From JAKPQD01 sp029572965 (GTDB lineage: Bacteria > Bacteroidota > Bacteroidia > Bacteroidales > DTGW01): a stretch of 41,073 nt of DNA. A program made the translations under genes and the position numbers. The notes below the pieces were generated by a model. That model ran no database searches and had not been told where the DNA came from. It saw nothing but the letters and a program-made list of their open reading frames with translations. This document shows positions 22,791 through 30,244 of the stretch, one piece after another. Within the stretch, counting starts at the first letter, position 1; each line of letters begins with the position of its first letter. Where the stretch lies: the NCBI GenBank assembly GCA_035374585.1, contig DAOSPF010000028.1, forward strand, positions 1 to 41,073, read 5' to 3'.

Positions 22791-25145
22791 TTAAAAAGTA
22801 TCATAATGTTTGTCAACATCATCTTCATGGCCCATCTTAATATCAGCTTTTATAGCAGGAGATTTGACTTCTGGTTTATTGGTTTTATGCGGCTGTTGCA
22901 CCGGTTTTACGATTTTTTCTTTTTTCACAAACCTTGAAGCAGCATGATCTTCAACTTCAGTTTTGTAAAATGCAATCAACTGGCGCAACTGTTCGGCCTG
23001 GCTATTAAGTTCTTCTGCACTGGCCGACATTTCTTCGGCAGCAGCAGCATTCTTCTGTGTTACGGCATTTAACTGCATGATAGCATTGTTAATTTGTGCC
23101 GCACCTGAATTTTGTTCCATACTGGAGGCCGAAATTTCCTGTACCAGCAAAGCCGTTTTTTGGATATCCGGCACAATCTTTTGTAACAAAGTCCCCGACT
23201 CATCAGCAATCTTAACGCTTGACTTGGACAACTCATCGATTTGTTTTGCAGCATTTTGGCTATTTTCGGCCAGTTTTCTCACTTCGGCAGCAACCACAGC
23301 AAAACCTTTACCTTGTTCGCCTGCACGAGCAGCTTCGATGGCGGCATTTATAGCCAGCAAGTCAGTTTTTTCGGCTATTTCGCCAATGATAGAAATCTTG
23401 TCTGCAATTTGTTTCATGGCATCTACCGTAGTGGTTACCGCCTTACTGCCGTCGAGGATATCGGTAGAAGCACGGACAGCAATATTTTCGGTTTGTTTAG
23501 CATTATCGGCATTCTGGTTAATGTTTGAAACCATTTGTTCCATACTACTTGAAACTTCTTCAGTTGACGCAGCCTGTTCTGTAGAGCCTTGTGAAATCTG
23601 CATAGCAACAGCCATAAGCTGTTCGCCAGCCTGAACAATATTTTCGATAGCTGTTTTGAACTCGTTAATCATAGAAGCGTTAGATTTTACCATATCATTG
23701 AGGGCTTCCATCAGTTCGTCATTTTTTGAACGCATTTCGAGCGATATGGTGAGGTTGCCACTTGCTACTTCTTTTGCCTTATCAATAATGGTATTTTGCG
23801 AAACAATAAGGTCGTTAAGATTGGCCATGAGGGCTTTAAAATCGCCATTGTACTCTTTGGTGTTCAATTCAGGCATGTCGCCTTTTGAAATCCGGTCAAT
23901 ATACTCGGCAGCAATAGTCAGCGGGGCTATTACAGTATCTAATATTTTGTTAATACCTTCTACTATTGGGACAAATTCGACACTGAGGTTTTTAGCGTGC
24001 GAACGCTTTTTCAAGTCTCCATCAAGAGCGCTATCAATAAGCATCTTGGTTTCATTCTCCAACCTTTCAATATTTCTTCGGATAACTAATGACATGACAT
24101 ATACAATTACAGAAAGCACTGCAAGCAGGAGTATTCCAAACCCAATAAGATAAGCCCTTTGTTCTTTGGCAGCCTTCAAAAAATCATCATCGTAAACCCC
24201 CAGTGCAAGTATCCATTGCAATGGCCTGTAATGTTTAAAATAAGCAGTTTTAGTCCTTGCTACAGGCTCTCCCGGATTTTTCCAATCATACTTTATTTTC
24301 CCATTTTTAAGGCGACAAATATCCTGCATAAACAAATATCCATTTTCATCTGCTGTATTATAAAGATTTTCGCCTTCGAGCTTTGGATGCACAATTTCTG
24401 TTGCAGTAGTATCAATTATAAAGAAATAGCTACCTTCTCCCACAATAATTTTACTAAGCTTAGCTTTCATGTCATTGTAAATATTATCTGACAAGCCAAC
24501 ATAAATAGCCCCTATTACTTTTTTGTTGTCATCAAAAACAGGACGATACGAAGACAACACCCATTTGTTAAGCACTTTTGCCAGGCCTGTATATTCTCTG
24601 CCTTGCGATATTGCCTGATAAACAGGTGAAGTTTCAGGAATATAAGTAAAAACAGCCCTTTTACCTGTTTCATCTTTCAATGTTGTAGATATACGTACCA
24701 TTCCTTCAGGAATTACGGCAAATACGGTTGAAGAACAACCCATCAACCCTGAAATATAATCAACATGAGCTGTATTATTGACAAGTCCCACTCCGTTGAA
24801 CATCAAATTGCCAAGCCTGACCATCTTGGTTTCATTGTTTTCCTGATTTTTTATCTCTACAAAGTTTTGATTATTGGCGTTATAAGTAAACTTCCCCTTA
24901 AACTCCTGCATTGCCAACTTCATACTTGTATTGACAATTTCCAAATGATTTTTGTAAGAAATATCCATATCTTCAAAAACAGCATCAACAAGCAGTTGAA
25001 TATTTTTATCCATCAGGTCTGTGGTCATTTTGGTAGTGTCTCGTGAAAGGAAGATAACAAACACGGTAAGGGTAACCACCAACGACACTGCAATAGACAA
25101 GAACAACCTTGTGCCCAGCCTAAGTTTGTTTAACGATAGTTTCAT
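22791..25145 (-). CDS. Methyl-accepting chemotaxis protein with Cache sensor
   Basis: This 784-residue transducer has an N-terminal membrane helix (about 13-31), a large extracytoplasmic sensor (about 32-325) of double-Cache character (GEGSYFFIIDTTATEIVHPKLEG, WILALGVYDDDF), a second helix (about 330-352), HAMP-like linkers and a long signalling coiled coil. The CheA/CheW-contacting hairpin tip EKTDLLAINAAIEAARAG lies near residues 585-605. After the coiled coil comes a Lys/Pro-rich linker of about 50 residues ending HYDTF. This fits the x-aromatic-x-x-aromatic pattern of CheR/CheB tethering pentapeptides, a match noted by eye. It lies 11 bp after cheW. The ligand is unknown. Confidence 0.9.
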   Translation of the reverse strand: MKLSLNKLRLGTRLFLSIAVSLVVTLTVFVIFLSRDTTKMTTDLMDKNIQLLVDAVFEDMDISYKNHLEIVNTSMKLAMQEFKGKFTYNANNQNFVEIKNQENNETKMVRLGNLMFNGVGLVNNTAHVDYISGLMGCSSTVFAVIPEGMVRISTTLKDETGKRAVFTYIPETSPVYQAISQGREYTGLAKVLNKWVLSSYRPVFDDNKKVIGAIYVGLSDNIYNDMKAKLSKIIVGEGSYFFIIDTTATEIVHPKLEGENLYNTADENGYLFMQDICRLKNGKIKYDWKNPGEPVARTKTAYFKHYRPLQWILALGVYDDDFLKAAKEQRAYLIGFGILLLAVLSVIVYVMSLVIRRNIERLENETKMLIDSALDGDLKKRSHAKNLSVEFVPIVEGINKILDTVIAPLTIAAEYIDRISKGDMPELNTKEYNGDFKALMANLNDLIVSQNTIIDKAKEVASGNLTISLEMRSKNDELMEALNDMVKSNASMINEFKTAIENIVQAGEQLMAVAMQISQGSTEQAASTEEVSSSMEQMVSNINQNADNAKQTENIAVRASTDILDGSKAVTTTVDAMKQIADKISIIGEIAEKTDLLAINAAIEAARAGEQGKGFAVVAAEVRKLAENSQNAAKQIDELSKSSVKIADESGTLLQKIVPDIQKTALLVQEISASSMEQNSGAAQINNAIMQLNAVTQKNAAAAEEMSASAEELNSQAEQLRQLIAFYKTEVEDHAASRFVKKEKIVKPVQQPHKTNKPEVKSPAIKADIKMGHEDDVDKHYDTF

Positions 25146-25156
25146 AGCTTTAAATT

Positions 25157-25639
25157 TTATAAATTAGTAACTTCTTTTTCTTGTACATTTTGAATATCCG
25201 GCGTTTCGGCATTTGAAAACACCTTATCGACATTGAGGAGCAGGATGAACGAATCGTCAATTTTGAAAATCCCTTGCAGAAATTCGGTATTAAACTTTTC
25301 GCTCATTTGGGGCACAGGTTTTATGGCATTATCATCTATAGTTATCACATCTTTCACCTTGTCGGCAATGGCGCCTATCCTGAAAGACCCATTTTGACCG
25401 GACAAGTCGAGGACAATGATAACAAACGAAGACTTAGCATCATTTTCGGGAAAGTTAAACTTGGAACGCAAATCAAAAACTGGTACTATCTCGCCCCGAA
25501 AATTGATAATGCCTTTTACATAAGCAGGTGCATTGGGTACTTGTACAATATTCTGTTTTTGCAGTACTTCAAGCACCTTTACTACATCTACGGCAAAATA
25601 TTGGCCGTAAACCAGAAAAGACAAATACGTACGGTTCAT
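25157..25639 (-). CDS. cheW: Chemotaxis coupling protein CheW
   Basis: This 160-residue single CheW domain links the methyl-accepting protein to CheA. Typical features are LSFLVYGQYFAVDVVKVLEVL, PNAPAYVKGIINFRGEIVPVFDLR, IGAIADKVKDVI and a late FLQGIFKIDDSFILLLNVDKVF. It lies 35 bp downstream of cheA and 11 bp upstream of the receptor gene, so the three form one transcript and presumably one signalling array. Confidence 0.92.
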   Translation of the reverse strand: MNRTYLSFLVYGQYFAVDVVKVLEVLQKQNIVQVPNAPAYVKGIINFRGEIVPVFDLRSKFNFPENDAKSSFVIIVLDLSGQNGSFRIGAIADKVKDVITIDDNAIKPVPQMSEKFNTEFLQGIFKIDDSFILLLNVDKVFSNAETPDIQNVQEKEVTNL

Positions 25640-25674
25640 ACATCAAGGTTTTTATAGTTTTTCACTTACAATAT

Positions 25675-27684
25675 TTATACTTTCTGGGCTACATTAATTA
25701 ATGAAGCTATATCCAGCATAAAAGCAATACCTCCATCGCCCAACTGACTTGCAGACGAAACGTAGTTTTGATTTTCAAAGGTCTGGCCTAATGGTTTCAG
25801 TACTGCCTGGTGTTCGCCAATAATCTTATCGGCAAGCAAGGCTATATTTTTCCCGTTTTGGTTCAGGACAATAAGCTTCACTTTTTTATTGTAAGCCCCT
25901 CCAAGGTTAAAGCTTTCGCGAAGGTCAACAAAGCGTATCAGCGTGTCGTTATATGGGATTGTCCCGGTATTACGGCAGCTATCAAGTTCAACAAGCGCCA
26001 TCTGCTGACAAATCACAATTTCGGAAATAGGCACAATGAAATATGACTTTTCTACCTTGAAAAGCAGAGTATCGATAATGGCCAGCGACTGCTGCAACTT
26101 GAGCGTAAAGGTTGTACCCTTGCCCGGTACCGAATTGACGATTATTTCGCCCCTGAGGTCGCGGATGCGTTGTTTTACAACATCCATCCCCACTCCACGG
26201 CCCGAAACCTCAGTCAGACTTTGTGCTGTTGAAAAACCCGGCAAAAAAACCAAGTCGTATATTTCCTTATCGGAGAGCTTATCATTTGCCTTAAGAATGC
26301 CTTTGTCCACAGCTTTCTGCCGAACTTTTTCCAAATCAATCCCGGTACCGTCATCTTCAATATTGATATACACAAAGTTGCCCGACTGAAAGGCCGAAAG
26401 TTTTATCATCCCGGTTTCGGGTTTCCCTTTGCTTTTGCGGACTTCTGGCAACTCAATGCCATGGTCGATACAATTGCGAATCAGGTGCATTAGCGGTTCT
26501 GTGAGGCTATCAATGGTATTTTTGTCCAACTCGGTTTCAGTACCCTGGGTACGGAACTCGATTTTTTTGTTCAACTGTTTGGACAAATCCCGAATAAGCC
26601 TTTGAAAACGCAGCACCGTGTCATTGAGCGGAATAAGACGGATATCAAGTGCATTGTTCCTGAAAAGCTTTGACAGGCTGTCGATCTTTTCAAACTGCGC
26701 ACGCATAGCGCTGTAACGGTCATCGTTTAGGTTGACCTGTATTTGTGAGTTTACCGTAATAAGCTCGCTGACTAAGTACATAAGATTATCGAGCTTGCGT
26801 GAGTCAACCGATATGCGTACAAAATTTTGCAGCTCCTGCTTTTCTTCTTTTTTAACAGGCTTTTCAGCAATAATATCGGGTTCTGTAACCTCTTTCTTGG
26901 GGAATTTTGCATCCTCAACAAAACGAAGGATTGATTTTTCGCCTTCGTTCATAACATTGTTAGTTTTTTTTTCTTTATCCAAAAGGTTTCCTTTAGAAAG
27001 GTTTTGAATAATGCAATCATCCTCGATGAACATAAACACCTCGCGAATGTCATCTTCGCTGGCACTGGAAATAAGGAAAATATTCCAGTAATCATTCTCT
27101 TCATCACTAAGGGATTCTATCCTGGCCACCTGAAATTTTCCAAGAGTAGCAAGCTCTTCAAAAATATTCATAATATTAATCCCCCTGAAATACATCATTT
27201 CGGTGGTACGGACAATAATATTCCAGGTTGACTCAATGCCTTCGTCCCCAGCTGGGATTGGCTCCGGGTCAGCATGCCCAGAGGCAGCATCATTTTTATT
27301 ATCCAGGATGGAAGATATCTCGGACAACAGTTTATTATGGTTGGCTTGATTTTGTTTATCTTCCAACCTTTCGTCAGACAAAAGTTTGCGGATATGGTCA
27401 ACAGAAGCGAAAGTAACATCAAACACCGCTTTGTCGAACTTTAGCTTAGCGTCACGGATAGCCTGATATACGCTTTCCATGTGGTGGGTGTACTCACTGA
27501 TAAAATCAAAGCCATACATGCCGCTCACCCCTTTGATGGTGTGCATGGCACGAAAGGCTGACTCTATCAGTTCTTTGTCTTGCGGATTTGCTTCAAGCTC
27601 GAGTAAATCCTTTTCAAGCCTGTCGAGCAAGCCAATGGCCTCCTCAATAAACTTATCTCTGAATTTGCTTAAAATAGGATCCAT
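25675..27684 (-). CDS. cheA: Chemotaxis histidine kinase CheA
   Basis: This 669-residue CheA begins with an HPt domain carrying the phosphorylated H48 in AMHTIKGVSGMYG. A P2-like middle region (about 155-235) follows, then the dimerisation helices, the HATPase domain (NCIDHGIELPEVR, EDDGTGIDLEKVR, GRGVGMDVVKQRI) and a C-terminal CheW-like domain. It would phosphorylate response-regulator partners under control of the adjacent receptor. No CheY is encoded nearby. The closest receivers are those of the kinase and NarL-type regulator directly upstream. Promoter-like TAATTTTG lies at 27702-27709. Confidence 0.92.
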   Translation of the reverse strand: MDPILSKFRDKFIEEAIGLLDRLEKDLLELEANPQDKELIESAFRAMHTIKGVSGMYGFDFISEYTHHMESVYQAIRDAKLKFDKAVFDVTFASVDHIRKLLSDERLEDKQNQANHNKLLSEISSILDNKNDAASGHADPEPIPAGDEGIESTWNIIVRTTEMMYFRGINIMNIFEELATLGKFQVARIESLSDEENDYWNIFLISSASEDDIREVFMFIEDDCIIQNLSKGNLLDKEKKTNNVMNEGEKSILRFVEDAKFPKKEVTEPDIIAEKPVKKEEKQELQNFVRISVDSRKLDNLMYLVSELITVNSQIQVNLNDDRYSAMRAQFEKIDSLSKLFRNNALDIRLIPLNDTVLRFQRLIRDLSKQLNKKIEFRTQGTETELDKNTIDSLTEPLMHLIRNCIDHGIELPEVRKSKGKPETGMIKLSAFQSGNFVYINIEDDGTGIDLEKVRQKAVDKGILKANDKLSDKEIYDLVFLPGFSTAQSLTEVSGRGVGMDVVKQRIRDLRGEIIVNSVPGKGTTFTLKLQQSLAIIDTLLFKVEKSYFIVPISEIVICQQMALVELDSCRNTGTIPYNDTLIRFVDLRESFNLGGAYNKKVKLIVLNQNGKNIALLADKIIGEHQAVLKPLGQTFENQNYVSSASQLGDGGIAFMLDIASLINVAQKV

Positions 27685-27701
27685 GAGTAACAGGTTTTGG
27701 G

Positions 27702-27709
27702 CAAAATTA
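27702..27709 (-). promoter_or_regulatory. Candidate -7 element for cheA-cheW-receptor
   Basis: TAATTTTG on the minus strand, 17 bp before the cheA start, with TTTTG 16 bp upstream. The -33 spacing is shorter than consensus. Confidence 0.45.
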
Positions 27710-27748
27710 CCTTCCCTGCCACCCTCAAAACATCGTACAGCTGTTGAA

Positions 27749-27797
27749 TTTTGTAGTTAAAACAATGATTTGCGTGTAGTACATTTGTACTACAAAA
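27749..27797. promoter_or_regulatory. Palindromic operator candidate upstream of cheA
   Basis: GTAGTACA-TT-TGTACTAC is a perfect 18-bp palindrome at 27776-27793. An extra TTTTGTAGT at 27749-27757 is the inverse of ACTACAAAA at 27789-27797. No T-run follows on the minus strand, so an operator fits better than a terminator. It lies between the response-regulator stop and cheA. Confidence 0.5.
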
Positions 27798-27802
27798 GTT
27801 TA

Positions 27803-28471
27803 TTATGGCACTTTCACAAAGTCATTCTTAATGGCATAAAATATAAGGCTTGCGGTGTTGTTACACCCTGTTTTGGCCATCACCCTTGACCTGTGCGTGC
27901 GGATAGTTGTGGTACTAATATTAAGTTTTTCGGCAATTTCTTCGTTTGAAAGGCCAGAGGCTATATGCCTTAACACTTCTACTTCCCTGGCCGACAAATG
28001 TTGCATATTATTGACAGCCACTTTAGAATCTTTGCTCAATTGGGCCTTAAAACCTTCCACAAGGTTCATCAACAGTTCGTTTGAGAAATAACTTTTATTA
28101 TTGTACACATCTACAATGGCATTGAGCAACTCACTAATACCAGAAGACTTCAACACAAAGCCTTTTACGCCTGCCTGGAGCATTTTGAAATAATACTTTT
28201 CTTCACCAAACATTGTCAAGGCAATTATTTTCAAATCGGGATGCTTTTCATGGGCTTTTTTTGATGCCTCAATACCATCCATAACAGGCATGGCAATATC
28301 CATCAATACAATATCTACTTTCAGGCTATCAAGTTTTTCCAGAAAGTCTTCCCCATTTACAGCCTCGCCAACCACTTCGGCCTTTGAGCTGCCATTGATA
28401 AGCAGGTTGACCCCTTCGCGGAACAAATCGTGGTCATCAACAACAAAAACCTTGATTTTCTTTGCATCCAT
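27803..28471 (-). CDS. NarL/FixJ-family response regulator
   Basis: This 222-residue regulator has a receiver domain (phospho-acceptor D58 in IVLMDIAMPVMDG, acidic pair VVDDHD, late LKS lysine) and a LuxR-type helix-turn-helix (about 150-215, LSAREVEVLRHIASGLSNEEIAEKLNIS). It should bind DNA as a dimer when phosphorylated. ATG 28471 (MDAKKIKV) is chosen; it starts 2 bp after the stop of the upstream histidine kinase gene, so the pair is translationally linked. Its targets may include the palindrome upstream of cheA, which is inference. Confidence 0.9.
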   Translation of the reverse strand: MDAKKIKVFVVDDHDLFREGVNLLINGSSKAEVVGEAVNGEDFLEKLDSLKVDIVLMDIAMPVMDGIEASKKAHEKHPDLKIIALTMFGEEKYYFKMLQAGVKGFVLKSSGISELLNAIVDVYNNKSYFSNELLMNLVEGFKAQLSKDSKVAVNNMQHLSAREVEVLRHIASGLSNEEIAEKLNISTTTIRTHRSRVMAKTGCNNTASLIFYAIKNDFVKVP

Positions 28472-28473
28472 AG

Positions 28474-29916
28474 CTAACAATTAATTAATGAAGTTAAAAT
28501 AAACCCCTGATTGGGTTTGGATATCATTTTGTATTTCCCATTCAAATGCCTGATGCGGTTTATAATATTATAAAGCCCCATTCCATTGTTACTTTCGCGC
28601 ACTTTAGCAATATCAAAACCTTTGCCATTGTCCATAAAGCCAAGAAACAAGGAATGTTCATATTTTTTAAGTTTTATCAGAACAGATGAGCATTTAGCAT
28701 GTTTCAACGAATTGTTTAAACACTCCAGCACAATCCTGTACAAATCAGTCTCGATAGTTTCATTGACCTGTTCTTTTAAGTTGGTATGAAAAGAAATTTC
28801 AACATTGGGGTTTAGCCCAATTTTATTGATGTAAGTAGAGATGGCATAAGCAAGCCCAAACTTTTGCAGCACGTGAGGGCTGAGGTTATTGGCTATTTCT
28901 TTTACGGTATTGACCGCCTCGTTTACTGTTTTTATTGAATGCTGAATGATTTTATCTTTATTAACAGGCTGTTCAGGGTTATTCATCCATTCGAGGTGCA
29001 TCTTCAGGGTAGAAAGAATAGGGCCCAGGCCATCGTGCAATTCGCGGGCATAGCGTTTTTGGTCTTCTTCCTGCGTATGAATGATAGCATCCAGAAGCTT
29101 TTTATCTACAAGTTTTTTTTCAGTGAAATCTTTAACCAATGACACGATAATATCTTTATTCTCAGCATCAGCATAAGAGCTGCTAATTTCAAAATATTTC
29201 ACTTTGGCACCGTCATTAAACTCTATTTCTTTGTATCGTTCCACTTCACGTGAAGCTATTTCTTTGGGCAAGTTTAACAATACAGGTATTCTGTTTTCTA
29301 TTTCACGCGTAAGTAAACTAAACTGGCCGTTAAGAGCCTCCATTCCCAACATTTTGAAAAAAGCCGGATTTGCATCAATTATTTGCTTTTCATCATTGAT
29401 AAAAAAAATCCCTTCATCAGCATTCTCAATTACTTTTCTTATTTTCCCTTCACTTTGTTTTAAGGATTGAAGCGTATCGTACAATTCACTATTTTTTACC
29501 CGGAGCTCTTCAAAAAGATATTGATTTTCGTGTTTCAAATCATATTCTCTGATGGCGCTGTCAATAGCCAGTCTTATTTCATTGGCATTCCAGGGCTTTG
29601 TAATATACCTGTAAACACTGGCTTTGTTCAAAGCCCCAAGTATAATCTCGCGGTCAACAAATGCCGAGAACATAATTTTGACAACATCCGGGTATAACGG
29701 GTTTATACGTTGGATAAAGTCAATACCTGATTCGCCGGGCATATAATAATCTGATATCAGTACTTTTACAGGGACAGTCCTTAAAAGCTCTTCGGCTTCT
29801 TTGGTATTCTGGGCAACATAGACATTGTAAGTATTTTCGAAGTACAACCTGAACACATCCAGGCTATTGACCTCATCGTCCACGTACAATATACTATTGT
29901 TGCTATTTTTCGACAT
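28474..29916 (-). CDS. REC-PAS histidine kinase (HisKA_3/NarX-type)
   Basis: This 480-residue soluble kinase has three parts. The receiver domain at the N-terminus (residues 5-125) has VLISDYYMPGESG with D56 and YITKPW. A PAS domain (about 160-280) has AFFKMLG. The NarX-type kinase has phospho-acceptor H294 in ARELHDGLGPILSTLKMHLEWM, followed by a HATPase with NGKGFD and NGMGLYNI. There are no membrane segments, so it must take its input from a cytoplasmic source or from a kinase that phosphorylates its own receiver. ATG 29916 (MSKNSN) is preferred over an upstream TTG. It is directly coupled to the NarL-type regulator and is followed by cheA-cheW-receptor. Confidence 0.87.
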   Translation of the reverse strand: MSKNSNNSILYVDDEVNSLDVFRLYFENTYNVYVAQNTKEAEELLRTVPVKVLISDYYMPGESGIDFIQRINPLYPDVVKIMFSAFVDREIILGALNKASVYRYITKPWNANEIRLAIDSAIREYDLKHENQYLFEELRVKNSELYDTLQSLKQSEGKIRKVIENADEGIFFINDEKQIIDANPAFFKMLGMEALNGQFSLLTREIENRIPVLLNLPKEIASREVERYKEIEFNDGAKVKYFEISSSYADAENKDIIVSLVKDFTEKKLVDKKLLDAIIHTQEEDQKRYARELHDGLGPILSTLKMHLEWMNNPEQPVNKDKIIQHSIKTVNEAVNTVKEIANNLSPHVLQKFGLAYAISTYINKIGLNPNVEISFHTNLKEQVNETIETDLYRIVLECLNNSLKHAKCSSVLIKLKKYEHSLFLGFMDNGKGFDIAKVRESNNGMGLYNIINRIRHLNGKYKMISKPNQGFILTSLINC

Positions 29917-29923
29917 ATTATGT

Positions 29924-29939
29924 TTAAACAATTGTTTAA
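29924..29939. promoter_or_regulatory. Perfect 16-bp palindrome just upstream of the REC-PAS kinase gene
   Basis: TTAAACAATTGTTTAA begins 8 bp before the start codon, downstream of a -7-like TATATTTA. A similar 16-mer (13 of 16 matching) lies at 27756-27771 upstream of cheA. Confidence 0.45.
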
Positions 29940-30244
29940 CATATAAATATACGAAATTGAAACAACATTCGCTATTGCCAGCAAGGACAAAATAACCCCT
30001 TCGATGGCTAAAAATTTACTATAACGCCAGGGCCTGACTTTTACTTTGAAACGGGCATGATTAGTTAAACCCAAACAAGTATGATTCCCGATTAGTCGGG
30101 AGGAGGTTTTCTTCGGACTTGCGGTATATTGTCTATAAGTGTTGGGATATCCAATACATATTTTTTAGCGCCTTTTTTGAAAAAAGTTGATTTTTTGCTT
30201 CTTAAACAGCAATTTAACCTACATCAAAGACAATTAAGCAAATT
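29940..30244. other. Intergenic region between the chemosensory and polysaccharide regions
   Basis: No gene can be supported. It holds a TCCCGA-TTAG-TCGGGA palindrome at 30087-30102 and A/T-rich runs with a CTTTTTTGAAAAAAG inverted repeat near 30172. A minus-strand frame to about 30074 has no homology-like features. Confidence 0.5.
30087..30102. repeat. TCCCGA/TCGGGA palindrome
   Basis: A perfect 6-bp stem TCCCGA/TCGGGA with a TTAG loop. It belongs to the same palindrome type as 18142 and resembles 28-46. Confidence 0.5.

Noticed and set aside
29781..30074. 97-codon minus-strand frame upstream of the REC-PAS kinase
   Set aside because: It overlaps the kinase's N-terminal coding part in another frame and has no start signal.
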